From contig JAFDXN010000060.1 of assembly GCA_018267915.1 (NCBI GenBank), positions 488,063 through 552,062 of the forward strand: a stretch of 64,000 bases of DNA, read 5' to 3'. This DNA comes from Bacteroidota bacterium. Lineage in GTDB: Bacteria > Bacteroidota > Bacteroidia > Chitinophagales > Chitinophagaceae. The position numbers were made by a program, and so were the translations under genes. Under the pieces are notes generated by a model, which was not told the origin of the DNA, did not search any database, and worked only from the letters and a program-made list of their open reading frames with translations. Below, piece after piece: positions 24,921-33,657 of this stretch (position 1 is its first letter; every line of letters starts with the position of its first letter).

Positions 24921-27026
24921 TTATTTGCTGATCATCACTTTGCCTGATGTAACGCTCTTGTTGCTGATAACTTTAAGCGTGTACAGGCCCGGAGCCAGGT
25001 TGCTTACATTGAAGCTTACAGTAACGTCTGTCGCTTCTTTGCTTGCTACCATGCGGCCATTGATATCCAGCAGTTGTACGGTAGTTGTCTTACCCGTTGC
25101 AGGGAAGTCAATATTTACAGTCTGGATAGCAGGGTTCGGGTAGATGCGTACTTCGCCATCAGCACCCGCAACAGTTGTTACGTTTGAGGTGCGGTTAGCA
25201 GCACCGCCAACACCGCCACCACCACCGCAGCAAGGGAAGTCGCTTGGCGCACCTGTCAGGTATGTTTTCAGAACTGATGAGTACTGGCCGATCGTGCTAC
25301 CACTTGCAGCAGGGAAAGCGGTTGCACTGGTCCAGTTAGACGGGGTGCCGAGATCGGTAGCTGCAGTAACAGTAATCGGGTTGAAATAGAACCTCTTGTT
25401 GGCGCCAGTGCTTGTGTTGATCACGGGCGCACCCAGGTTGCCCGTTGTTGCTGTGAGGCTGCTAAATGCGGCAGTGCCGGTAGCAGGGCCATAACCGAAG
25501 CCATGGTAGAACGAAGGTGTACCAGGGTTAACATCATTGCAACCTGGGCAGCGAACCTGGAAGCCGTCGCCGTCGTTACCAAGGCCCACTGTGCTGGTCC
25601 ATGAAGAAGCAGTTACGTAGTTGGTAGTGCCGTTAGGATTGCAATATGTGCCGCATGTAGTAGAAGTCGGGAAGGAACCGTACCTCTGGATCAGTGTGTT
25701 AGGTGGCAGCGGAGCTGCGGTTGTTCCACCTACGGGCTCAAAGTAAACACCGTTAGAGTTCGGAGCTGTAGATGGTGTAGTTGGCAGTGTATAGCAGTTG
25801 TCGTCATAGTTATACAGTACGATACTGCTGCCTACAGGTACTTTTTCCCATACATTGTTGTATGCGAGCCTGTAATGGCCGGTGCCGATACCCCTGTTGC
25901 TGCCGCATGTATTGTTGTTGAATACGCCATTGTTGTCGTCCAGTATCCATCCGCGGATATCAACTGAATCAGCATGAGGGTTAGCCATGCAGGGCGCTAC
26001 GGCCATCACCACATATTCGCAGCTGCCTGAAGGGCCATTTGATATTTCGGTTACCATCAGTGCGCCGGGATGAGTTTCAGGAACAACCGGTTGAGGGCAA
26101 GCACTGTATGTGAAGGTGCCGTCGCCAAGTTCTGCGATGAAGTCGCTGTTAGTTGAGCTGTTCGGCTCGCCCGGTGTCGCGCCTGCTGCCGCTGTTGTTT
26201 GCCACAGAGCGCTTGTCTGCGGATCGTTAGCGGCCTGGCTGGCAGTGTTATTAAGGAAGAAATCCTTGTTTGCAGCGCAGGTTGTGTCTTCCGTAGAATC
26301 AACCAGGGTAATGTGAGCACCCTGCAGGAATGTTGTGCCGGTTACTTCGGCCATCTGTGTTCCGTAAGACACGCCGTGATAGAAAGTGGGTTCGCCTTCT
26401 AGGTTGATGATACAACCCGGGCAACGTGTCTGGATGCCATCACCCTGGCAAGTGTTGCGCAGGCCAATGTCGCTCCAGATACCGATGTTGTTGTAGCTCC
26501 CTGTGCCGCAATAGTCACCATTCGCGGGGCTTGCGCTTGGGATGCTATTATTTGATTGTACCAGTGTGCTCAAACCAACAGCTACATAAATAACCGGTCC
26601 GCCTGCGGCGTTGGTAGTTGCGAACACACCGTTTGTTGCCACTGATGCTGTTTCAAAATTAGCGAACAGCGGGTTAGTTGCAGTTGAATCGAAATCGCTA
26701 CCGTTAAACAGCACGATCAATGTGCCGGGAGCAACGCTCTGCCAGGTAGCATCGTTTGACAGGCGGAGGTGACCACCTGAGATGCCAACGCCTGTGGCAA
26801 CTGTGCCATTAAAAATACCATTGTTGTCATCAACAATCCAGTTTCTTACGTCCACAGAGCTGGCGCTTGCTGATGTTGAGCCAACAGCCAGTTCTACGAA
26901 TTCACGTGTGCCTTTTGTACCATTCGAGATCTCGTTTACGAGCAGAACGCCCGGAGCAGTCTGGGCCATTGCGCCCATAGTCATAGTGAGTACTGACATG
27001 GCTGCCAGTAGTAACGTCTTTTTCAT
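24921..27026 (-). CDS. Secreted T9SS cargo with two lamin-tail-like repeats
   Basis: Start ATG 27026 (MKKTLLLAAMSVLTMTMGAM...) is preferred over the more upstream in-frame ATG at 27128 because it gives a proper signal peptide; the product is then 701 residues. Two ~300-residue halves are clearly duplicated. Each has (V/T)(N/T)EISNG, a WI(V/L)DDNNG strand, GH(L/Y)RL and an I-V-L-(F/Y)-N strand, typical of a lamin-tail/LTD-like fold. Each then has GDG(I/F)Q(T/V)RCPGC followed by P(T/S)FYHG. A Gly-rich CCGGGGGVGG linker precedes the type-A sorting domain (VRIYPNPAIQTVNI ... GLYTLKVISNKSVTSGKVMIS). LTD domains are often adhesive or nuclease-associated; no nuclease motif is seen. Confidence 0.85.
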   Translation of the reverse strand: MKKTLLLAAMSVLTMTMGAMAQTAPGVLLVNEISNGTKGTREFVELAVGSTSASASSVDVRNWIVDDNNGIFNGTVATGVGISGGHLRLSNDATWQSVAPGTLIVLFNGSDFDSTATNPLFANFETASVATNGVFATTNAAGGPVIYVAVGLSTLVQSNNSIPSASPANGDYCGTGSYNNIGIWSDIGLRNTCQGDGIQTRCPGCIINLEGEPTFYHGVSYGTQMAEVTGTTFLQGAHITLVDSTEDTTCAANKDFFLNNTASQAANDPQTSALWQTTAAAGATPGEPNSSTNSDFIAELGDGTFTYSACPQPVVPETHPGALMVTEISNGPSGSCEYVVMAVAPCMANPHADSVDIRGWILDDNNGVFNNNTCGSNRGIGTGHYRLAYNNVWEKVPVGSSIVLYNYDDNCYTLPTTPSTAPNSNGVYFEPVGGTTAAPLPPNTLIQRYGSFPTSTTCGTYCNPNGTTNYVTASSWTSTVGLGNDGDGFQVRCPGCNDVNPGTPSFYHGFGYGPATGTAAFSSLTATTGNLGAPVINTSTGANKRFYFNPITVTAATDLGTPSNWTSATAFPAASGSTIGQYSSVLKTYLTGAPSDFPCCGGGGGVGGAANRTSNVTTVAGADGEVRIYPNPAIQTVNIDFPATGKTTTVQLLDINGRMVASKEATDVTVSFNVSNLAPGLYTLKVISNKSVTSGKVMISK

Positions 27027-27474
27027 AGTTTTTAATTGTTGTTTGTGATATGTTTTGATTTCTGTTTTCCCGGGTATAGACGTGTGTATTTGCAAATACA
27101 AGTCAAAGATAATTGCGCTCTGTTTCAATATTATTAATGCATAGTGAGAGAATAGTTACCAATTAACCGGGGATTTTCACCCTTATTAAGGCTGTGTTAG
27201 AATATCTGTCATTGCCATGTACTGGCACAGTTAATGTGTAGACGAACATTGGATTTCATTGGGGTGTTTTCACCTGGAGGTTATCGGCAAGTAACGCCAC
27301 GAGTATGGGCGCAATTGCGGGGTGCCTGATCCCCCGGCATCTGCTGTTGGCCGACAACGCTAACACAGAAATGTTAAATAAGGAAATAAGCATCTCAAGC
27401 CCACACATTCTGATAACCTTGGCGCGGTTTTTTATGGCTCTGGAACATTATAAGATCCTTAAAACATTGAGAAC
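27027..27474. other. Gene-free region with small hairpins
   Basis: This 448-bp stretch lies between the divergent lamin-tail-like gene and the small ORF at 27475. Short inverted repeats are visible (TGCCA 27213-27217 with TGGCA 27223-27227; GGGG 27319-27322 with CCCC 27331-27334). The upstream in-frame extension of the minus-strand gene (to 27128) is more likely its leader. No RNA gene was recognised. Confidence 0.4.
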
Positions 27475-27684
27475 ATGAAAAATTATTGGAAAGCAGCCGG
27501 CCTGGTAGCTCTCGGCGCACTGGTAATGTACTATCCTGCAATGCGTTTGTACAAATACGTTGCAGCAAAAAGCAAAGAAGCAGCCGAAGGCATGGAAGAA
27601 GAAGGCCATTTGGTAAAACATTTATTCCAGCACAAAAAGCATAAAGCCAATCACAGGGCTGCCGCAAATGGCAACCTCAGCTAG
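27475..27684 (+). CDS. Small helical protein with one membrane segment, function unknown
   Basis: This 69-residue ORF has an ATG followed by MKNYWKAAGLVALGALVMYY, one hydrophobic segment (about 7-22). The rest is charged: KSKEAAEGMEEEGHLVKHLF and a His/Lys-rich tail (QHKKHKANHR). It resembles short YtxH-like or signal-anchored proteins but I cannot assign a family. It is followed by a good terminator on the same strand, which supports a real transcription unit. It is isolated, with over 400 bp upstream. Confidence 0.6.
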   Translation: MKNYWKAAGLVALGALVMYYPAMRLYKYVAAKSKEAAEGMEEEGHLVKHLFQHKKHKANHRAAANGNLS

Positions 27685-27704
27685 TGCTTTTTAATGGTTG
27701 TACG

Positions 27705-27742
27705 GTAAGGGGCCATCTTAAGAGATGGTCCCTTACTATTTT
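27705..27742 (+). terminator. Intrinsic terminator after the small ORF
   Basis: A 14-bp stem (27705-27718 with 27723-27736, one G-U) with loop TAAG is followed by TATTTTAT. It is 20 bp past the small ORF stop. Confidence 0.8.
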
Positions 27743-27812
27743 ATATAGATTTTTAGTTTATGGGCTGCTGATAGTTTCTGGGTCACCCGCTGCTTTTTAC
27801 ATGCTGTTTTAC

Positions 27813-27820
27813 TACATTTG
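27813..27820 (+). promoter_or_regulatory. Candidate -7 element for lpd
   Basis: TACATTTG fits TAnnTTTG and lies 45 bp before the lpd ATG, giving a leader of about 40 nt. Confidence 0.45.
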
Positions 27821-27865
27821 CGGGTTCAATAGAGCATTTAACCAATTTTAAATTTATCTCCATTT

Positions 27866-29272
27866 ATGGCATATGATGTAATAGTTGTTGGTAGTGGTCC
27901 GGGCGGTTATGTGGCCGCGATACGTGCGTCGCAGTTAGGATTTAAGACAGCGGTGGTTGAAAAAGAAAGCCTTGGCGGTATATGCCTCAACTGGGGCTGT
28001 ATCCCAACGAAGGCCTTGCTTAAGACAGCCAATGTATATGAATACTTCAGCCACGCTGCCGACTATGGCATCCAGGCCAAAGATTTTAAAGCGGATTTTC
28101 CGGCTGTGGTGAAGCGCAGCCGCGGTGTGGCGGATAAAATGAGCAAAGGTGTGCAGTTCCTGATGCGTAAGAACAAGATCGATGTGATCATGGGCATGGG
28201 CAAGCTGAATGCTAAAAAAGAAGTGGAAGTCACGGGTGCAGATGGCAAAACAACCGTGCACCAGGCAAAGCACGTGATACTGGCCACAGGCGCACGCAGC
28301 CGCCAATTGCCGAACCTGCCTATTGACGGCAAGAAGGTCATAGGTTACCGTGAAGCGATGGTATTGCCCCAGCAACCTAAAACAATGATCGTTGTGGGAT
28401 CGGGCGCGATAGGCGTTGAGTTTGCTTACTTCTATGCGAGCTTAGGTACTAAGGTAACCATTGTAGAGTTCATGCCGCGCATTGTACCTGTTGAGGACGA
28501 GGATGTGTCCAAAGAACTGGAGCGCAGCTTTAAGAAAAAGGGAATTGAAGTGATGACCAATGCTTCTGTTGAGAAAGTGGATGGAGCGGGCGCAGGTGTA
28601 AAGGCTACAGTGAAGACAAAGGATGGGGAGATAACACTGGAAGCCGACATCGTGCTGAGTGCCGTGGGCATCGCCGCTAATATCGAAAACATAGGCCTGG
28701 AAGCTGCCGGCGTAAAAACCGACAAAGGTAAAGTGCCTGTTGATAAATACTACAAAACAAATGTTGATGGTATCTACGCGATCGGCGACATCGTTCCCGG
28801 TCCGGCGCTGGCGCACGTTGCCTCAAAGGCAGGTATCATTTGCGTAGAGGCTATTGCCAATGCTGAAGGCAAGTACCACCACAAGCCTGAACCAATGGAT
28901 ATGGGCAATATCCCAGGTTGTACTTACTGCTCACCCGAAATTGCATCGGTCGGTATGACCGAAAAGCAGGCGAAAGAGGCAGGCTACGAGTTGAAAGTGG
29001 GCCGCTTCCCATTCTCTGCATCGGGCAAGGCCAGTGCGGCGGGTGCAACCGAGGGTTTTGTAAAGGTGATCTTCGACGCTAAATACGGCGAGTGGCTGGG
29101 CACCCACATGATAGGTGCAAATGTTACGGAGATCATCGCCCAGACGGTTACTGCCCGCAAGCTTGAAACTACATGGCAGGAGGTGCTGGACAGCATTCAC
29201 CCACACCCAACGATGAGTGAAAGTGTGAAGGATGCTATCGAGGTAGCACTGGGTGAGGCAATACATCTGTAA
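27866..29272 (+). CDS. lpdA: Dihydrolipoyl dehydrogenase
   Basis: This 468-residue FAD enzyme is the E3 component that reoxidises dihydrolipoamide in 2-oxoacid dehydrogenase complexes or the glycine cleavage system, reducing NAD+. It shows the FAD motif GSGPGG (9-14) and the redox disulfide GGICLNWGCIPTK (Cys40/Cys45). It also has the NAD motif VVGSGAIGVEFAYF, the second FAD motif GIYAIGDIV, and the C-terminal catalytic HPHPTMSE. The length is standard. No E1/E2 genes are adjacent, so it is a stand-alone E3. A hairpin follows the stop. Confidence 0.97.
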   Translation: MAYDVIVVGSGPGGYVAAIRASQLGFKTAVVEKESLGGICLNWGCIPTKALLKTANVYEYFSHAADYGIQAKDFKADFPAVVKRSRGVADKMSKGVQFLMRKNKIDVIMGMGKLNAKKEVEVTGADGKTTVHQAKHVILATGARSRQLPNLPIDGKKVIGYREAMVLPQQPKTMIVVGSGAIGVEFAYFYASLGTKVTIVEFMPRIVPVEDEDVSKELERSFKKKGIEVMTNASVEKVDGAGAGVKATVKTKDGEITLEADIVLSAVGIAANIENIGLEAAGVKTDKGKVPVDKYYKTNVDGIYAIGDIVPGPALAHVASKAGIICVEAIANAEGKYHHKPEPMDMGNIPGCTYCSPEIASVGMTEKQAKEAGYELKVGRFPFSASGKASAAGATEGFVKVIFDAKYGEWLGTHMIGANVTEIIAQTVTARKLETTWQEVLDSIHPHPTMSESVKDAIEVALGEAIHL

Positions 29273-29300
29273 TAACCAGGCAACTGATAATTTAAAATAA

Positions 29301-29332
29301 CAAGGGCAGCCGCACGAAAACGGTTGCCCTTG
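29301..29332. terminator. Hairpin terminator between lpdA and the 29352 gene
   Basis: A 12-bp stem (CAAGGGCAGCCG 29301-29312 with 29321-29332, one G-U) with an 8-nt loop separates converging genes. A T-tract is only weakly present. Confidence 0.65.
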
Positions 29333-29351
29333 AACTTTTATCATTTCTCTT

Positions 29352-29717
29352 CTAAATGATATCCTTTTCTTCGTTACGCTGCGGACCTTTGTCGCCCTTT
29401 TTCAGTGATTCTTTTTCTATCCTGGCTTCGTCGTAATCGCTATCGGTCCTGATCTTTTCGTCCACACCTTCTTTCCCTGACGTGTACCCTGTGCCCGCAC
29501 TTCCGCCTGCACCCGGTGCTGTGGCGCCTTCATAAGATATGTTTGTGCCCGTATTAGCAAGACCGCTGTCGCTATGATGCGATACCTGCGCCGAGGCACT
29601 CCTGGCCATGCCTGCCGCATAAGTGGCAGACGAATGATGCCCTTTCTTTTTCACGTCTTTTTTTTCCGGTGTTTCTGGTATTTTCTGTTCCCGGGTCTTA
29701 TCTTTATTAGTCCTCAT
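29352..29717 (-). CDS. Small hydrophilic low-complexity protein, function unknown
   Basis: This 121-residue protein has no signal peptide or membrane segment. It is rich in Lys, Glu, Gly, Ser and Ala, with EKKDVKKKGHHSSATYAAGM in the middle, a Gly/Ala/Ser stretch and a very charged C-terminus. The segment VKKKGHHSSATYAAG parallels VKKKYHRSALYAS in the small protein at 31263-31466, so the two may be distant paralogues. It is probably disordered. General stress-type hydrophilic proteins look similar, but I cannot name a family. Confidence 0.55.
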   Translation of the reverse strand: MRTNKDKTREQKIPETPEKKDVKKKGHHSSATYAAGMARSASAQVSHHSDSGLANTGTNISYEGATAPGAGGSAGTGYTSGKEGVDEKIRTDSDYDEARIEKESLKKGDKGPQRNEEKDII

Positions 29718-29830
29718 GGTTTTTTATCTTACAGGAAAAAGACCATACCAGCATTGTTAGCATTTTGTTGATACGAAGGGAACTGCCAAACGATAATATT
29801 TGGTAAATTGCATGTCTTTAAAAATAATTA

Positions 29831-31240
29831 ATGAGAAAATATTACAACATAGCAGCCTGTATCATAGGGATGTTGCTGTCGGCCAGCTCCTTCGCCGGAA
29901 ACAGGATCAAAATATATTTCAACCACCCGGTGGATACTACGGTAGCTACGGACGTGAAAGCCGTTTACTCAACTCATATTGCTGATACGATCGTTGCCTA
30001 CATAGGCAGAGCCAAGTACACCATTGATGTAGCAGTGTATAATTTCGTCTACAGTGCGAGCTATGCAAATATAGCCGGTGCAATAGACAGTGCTTACAAC
30101 CGTGGTGTCCGTATTCGCTGGATATACGATGGAAGTTCGTCAAATACCGGCCTCGCGAATGTTAATCCTGCTATCAATACGCTTGCCAGCCCCACCAGCG
30201 CGGGCTATGGCATCATGCACAACAAGTTTATGGTGATAGATGCCTATTCACCGGACCCCAATGATGCTATCGTCTATACCGGGTCTATGAACTGGACCGC
30301 ACAGCAGATAAACACCGACTACAACAACGTTTTGTTCCTGCAAGACTCCGCCCTGGCGCGTGCCTACAAACAGGAATTCGATATGATGTGGGGAGATACC
30401 AGCCTGGTACCTAATGCAGCCAACTCAAAATTCGGGCCGGATAAGACAGACCTGGGCCTGCATAATTTCAACATTGACGGGCATGATGTAAAACTTTATT
30501 TCAGTCCGTCGGACAACACTAACTCACAGATCCTCAATACGATCAATACTGCGAATACAGACCTTTACTTTGGCCTGTACACCTTCACCTACCAGGCAGA
30601 TGCGAACGCGATCATGAACCGGAAGAACGCTGGTGTGTACGTTGCTGGTATTGACGATGCCTTCAGTGATTCCTATTCTCCTTACAACACTTTTACCAGT
30701 GGCCTTGGGAGCAATTTCATTTCTTATCATGGTACCGGTATCTATCATAACAAGTTTATGATCGTGGACCCTTCGGACAAATGTTCCGACCCAATTGTTG
30801 AGACCGGTTCGCACAACTGGAGTACGGCTGCGAATACCCAGAATGATGAGAATGTCGTGATCATTCACAGCGACACGGTTGCTAATATTTATTATCAATC
30901 GTTTATGAAGAACTTCACAACTTTCGGCGGATCGCTCATACCCCAGCTGGGCTGCGGCCTTTCAACAAAAAGTCTGCAGGCAAATACCGGCGATTTGAAA
31001 GTTTATCCTAACCCTTTTAATACCGAGTCAATTATAGCTTATACGCTTTCCGGTGCGGCAGATGTGACCATTACTGTGAGCGATCTTTATGGCAAAAAAG
31101 TAGCGAGTCTCGCAGGTAATGTGTCGCAGCAGGCAGGCCTGCATACACTTAATTTCCCGGATGTTCCAGCGGGTGTTTATTTTGTGAGTTACCAAGCCGG
31201 CAACGACGCTTATACAGTCAAGGTTGTTAAGCTGGATTAA
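29831..31240 (+). CDS. Secreted phospholipase-D-like protein with T9SS domain
   Basis: This 469-residue protein has a signal peptide ending SSFAG (about residue 23) and two PLD-like domains. Each has an HxKx4D motif: HNKFMVID with His130, Lys132, Asp137, then TGSMNWT; and HNKFMIVD with the His at about 306, then TGSHNWS. Two HKD motifs are what a PLD-family active site requires, so phosphodiesterase activity on lipid or nucleic acid is plausible. The C-terminus is a type-A sorting domain (LKVYPNPFNTESII ... AGVYFVSYQAGNDAYTVKVVKL). It would act outside the cell or at the surface. Confidence 0.9.
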   Translation: MRKYYNIAACIIGMLLSASSFAGNRIKIYFNHPVDTTVATDVKAVYSTHIADTIVAYIGRAKYTIDVAVYNFVYSASYANIAGAIDSAYNRGVRIRWIYDGSSSNTGLANVNPAINTLASPTSAGYGIMHNKFMVIDAYSPDPNDAIVYTGSMNWTAQQINTDYNNVLFLQDSALARAYKQEFDMMWGDTSLVPNAANSKFGPDKTDLGLHNFNIDGHDVKLYFSPSDNTNSQILNTINTANTDLYFGLYTFTYQADANAIMNRKNAGVYVAGIDDAFSDSYSPYNTFTSGLGSNFISYHGTGIYHNKFMIVDPSDKCSDPIVETGSHNWSTAANTQNDENVVIIHSDTVANIYYQSFMKNFTTFGGSLIPQLGCGLSTKSLQANTGDLKVYPNPFNTESIIAYTLSGAADVTITVSDLYGKKVASLAGNVSQQAGLHTLNFPDVPAGVYFVSYQAGNDAYTVKVVKLD

Positions 31241-31262
31241 CTGATTCAAATTTGGGTTCTGG

Positions 31263-31466
31263 TTAAAGGTTCAAGCTGCCGTGGCTGGCTGGTTTTACGT
31301 GACCTACAGAATCCCTTATTAAAGTTGAGGCATAAAGTGCCGACCTGTGATATTTCTTTTTAACCTTGGCGGTCCGTTCGCTTACGTTTTGTTGATCGTT
31401 TAAAGCATTGGCCTGATTGAGGTCTTCAGCCTTGTTACCTTGTAAGTTTTGCGATTGCGTGCTCAT
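31263..31466 (-). CDS. Small hydrophilic protein, function unknown
   Basis: ATG 31466 (MSTQSQNLQGNKAEDLNQAN) is preferred over the in-frame ATG at 31526, which would add a hydrophobic leader unlike the rest. The 67-residue product is Gln/Asn/Lys-rich, with AKVKKKYHRSALYASTLIRD near the C-terminus. That resembles the middle of the 29352-29717 protein. It converges with the phospholipase-D-like gene, 22 bp apart. The function is unknown. Confidence 0.5.
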   Translation of the reverse strand: MSTQSQNLQGNKAEDLNQANALNDQQNVSERTAKVKKKYHRSALYASTLIRDSVGHVKPASHGSLNL

Positions 31467-31653
31467 ACAAATTGGTTTTAGAATGAAGAAAAGGGTGGGC
31501 TTATTTCCTAACACAAATTTACGCACATATACGGGTTACGAGGTGGGTGATTTTCGTCATTGCAGTTACAAACTATACACGCCGGCTTGATCATCAAATA
31601 AATGCCTGAGTATTTGATAATCAAAGGATGCCTTCGGCCAGGGCAACAACAAT

Positions 31654-32376
31654 TTATTTTGACTTGATACTGTGAATTATTTTCAATGCCCTGAAGCGAA
31701 ACATGTCGTAGAACATGACGAGGCATAAGATGCCGGCGGGAAAATAGAATGTGTGATACCTGAACAGCTTAAACAGGTAACCGCCACAAATACCTCCTAG
31801 CAGAAAGCAGCCTATAATGACCAGCCTGAGTGTGATACGGCGGCTTAAGTGTGGTACCTTAGGCCCATCGTGCAGTAAGGTGGAGAGGTCGATACCAAGA
31901 TCGGTGAACATGCCGGTGAGATGCGTAGTGCGCACGACTGAACCGGAGATAACCGTTACCAATGCGTTTTGCATACCCATAGCGAAGAGCAGGCTTCCGG
32001 CAAACCATTCGGTTGCTGCGGCCCCGGGCTGATAAGAATTCTCCATGCTGCCCACCAGAGCGAGGATAGCCATTTCAACTACTATGGGCACGGTGTAAGC
32101 ATAGCGCTTATTACCGCCTATACTACGGATGTAAAATGCAGAGCTGAACGCGCCGGCGAGGAAAAGCAGGATCCAAAGCCCGACGGAAAATGCTGACCTG
32201 TACGCCTCCTGCGACAATTTCTCGGCAAAAAGTGCAGCATGTCCCGTAACATTGGTCGTAAGGACATAGAAGCCGAGCAGACCCGATATGTTGACAAACC
32301 CGGCTGTAAGACATAGCAGCGCAGCCAATCTTAGGTTATGCTTGTAGGTTCTTTTCTCGCCGGTGTGACGTAACAT
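31654..32376 (-). CDS. YoaK/DUF1275-family membrane protein
   Basis: This 240-residue integral membrane protein has about six hydrophobic helices. Family-specific features are LTAGFVNISGLLGFYVLTTNVTGH at the N-terminus, GMQNALVTVISGSVVRTTHLTG and TDLGIDLSTLL. The T-[NH]-[VL]-T-G patterns are typical of DUF1275 proteins, thought to be transporters of unknown substrate. A TATTTTCG element, close to TAnnTTTG, lies just upstream of the ATG. It is followed on the same strand by the small protein gene at 31263. Confidence 0.88.
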   Translation of the reverse strand: MLRHTGEKRTYKHNLRLAALLCLTAGFVNISGLLGFYVLTTNVTGHAALFAEKLSQEAYRSAFSVGLWILLFLAGAFSSAFYIRSIGGNKRYAYTVPIVVEMAILALVGSMENSYQPGAAATEWFAGSLLFAMGMQNALVTVISGSVVRTTHLTGMFTDLGIDLSTLLHDGPKVPHLSRRITLRLVIIGCFLLGGICGGYLFKLFRYHTFYFPAGILCLVMFYDMFRFRALKIIHSIKSK

Positions 32377-32432
32377 GACGGTGCGAAAATACTCAATTCC
32401 GCCAGTAACCGCTGGCGGCGATCATCCAAGGC

Positions 32433-33044
32433 TTAGGAGTGAATGCTAAAATATTCCCTGATGCCGGCCAGTACGCTTTCGGTAGCAAGGCTACAAAGCA
32501 GGATGCCCATGATCTTGGTGATTACAGTGATACCGGTCTTGCCTATCGCCCGTTGTATACGGGTTGCCGACAAAAGCAATACCATGACGATGATAAGCAC
32601 AAGCAATACAATACCTGTTGTGACGAGTTGCTGCCCAAGGCTATAAATGTTGTTATCGGTGAGAAGCACCACTGCGAGTATGGCGCCAGGTGAAGCGACG
32701 GCGGGTACCGCTATGGGAAAGACTGCGATGTGTTTGTAGTCGTTGTCTGTAGTGCCTGCGCCATGATCTCCGTTCCTGAAAACCATGGTGAGCGCAAAGA
32801 GTAAAAGCACAAGTCCCCCCGCTACTTTGAATGCTGCAAGTGATATCTGCATGTGCTCTATCAGTACCTGTCCTGCTGCGATAAAAAAAAGCAATATCGC
32901 TGCTGCTATCAACGTCCCGTTTACTGCTACTTTACGACGGGTATTATTGTCGTAGTGCGATGTGGCCGAAAGGAAAACTGGAATCGTCCCAATGGGGTCG
33001 ATCACGGCAAAAAGCAATATAAAGGCGCGAAGCAGTTCATTCAT
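32433..33044 (-). CDS. MarC-family (UPF0056) membrane protein
   Basis: This 203-residue protein has six predicted helices. The N-terminal FAVIDPIGTIPVFL and the central AVFPIAVPAVASPGAIL are the family's duplicated N-P/P-G signature regions. MarC proteins were once linked to antibiotic resistance but the transport role is unsettled. It is monocistronic, 56 bp before the DUF1275 gene on the same strand, and divergent from the gene at 33134. Confidence 0.9.
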   Translation of the reverse strand: MNELLRAFILLFAVIDPIGTIPVFLSATSHYDNNTRRKVAVNGTLIAAAILLFFIAAGQVLIEHMQISLAAFKVAGGLVLLLFALTMVFRNGDHGAGTTDNDYKHIAVFPIAVPAVASPGAILAVVLLTDNNIYSLGQQLVTTGIVLLVLIIVMVLLLSATRIQRAIGKTGITVITKIMGILLCSLATESVLAGIREYFSIHS

Positions 33045-33133
33045 CGTGCCTAAGTTACGGAATGATGTGCATGATAAGAGGATAGAAATAAAGCCAAAAA
33101 TGGTTTTATATTTATTGATAAATATTTATTCCC

Positions 33134-33649
33134 ATGAATGAGCTTATAACGTTAGTAGCCAACCTGGCCCTTACCTTATCTTTTATCGTTGCGCTGGTGT
33201 TCGGCATAGCACAAGTCAGAACCGCGGCAAGTGACCGACGCGAGCGACTGACCCTGGAAGCTTTACGTAATTTTCAGACAAGAGAATTCGCAGAGTTAGC
33301 CTTATACGTTAACTCGCGTACCCTGCCGGTAAACCGGAAAGAGATGAATGCGCTGCCAATTGAGGAGCAGGCAATGCTTTTCCAATATGGGCAGGAAATG
33401 GAAGGTCTTGGAATAATGGTGGCGGAAGGCCTTATCAACCTGGACCTTGTGGATAAGACGCTTGGATCGTTTGTGATGACTACATGGGAGAAGTACAAAC
33501 CGCTATTTACCGACATACGCGAGAAGCAACCCGATCCCTATATGGGGGAATATTTTCAATGGCTTGCGGAGCGGATCAACGAGCGCATGCGTGACCAGCC
33601 CCGCGAGCCATTTTATAAGAATGGCGCCCTTGTTAAGGCAGGGCGCTGA
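33134..33649 (+). CDS. Membrane-anchored protein of unknown function (DUF4760-like)
   Basis: This 171-residue protein has a single N-terminal hydrophobic helix (about 5-27, LVANLALTLSFIVALVFGIA) and then a soluble helical domain with repeated charged helices (RERLTLEALRNFQTREF, MLFQYGQEMEGLGIMVAEGL). The layout is like DUF4760-type proteins: one membrane anchor followed by a helical cytoplasmic domain. That assignment is tentative. It converges with the collagen-like lipoprotein gene, leaving 8 bp between stops. Confidence 0.6.
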   Translation: MNELITLVANLALTLSFIVALVFGIAQVRTAASDRRERLTLEALRNFQTREFAELALYVNSRTLPVNRKEMNALPIEEQAMLFQYGQEMEGLGIMVAEGLINLDLVDKTLGSFVMTTWEKYKPLFTDIREKQPDPYMGEYFQWLAERINERMRDQPREPFYKNGALVKAGR

Positions 33650-33657
33650 CCTGGTGC

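Noticed and set aside
31508..31726. 72-codon minus-strand frame between the small protein and DUF1275 genes
   Set aside because: It overlaps the C-terminus of DUF1275 in another frame and its Cys/Pro-rich sequence shows no domain.
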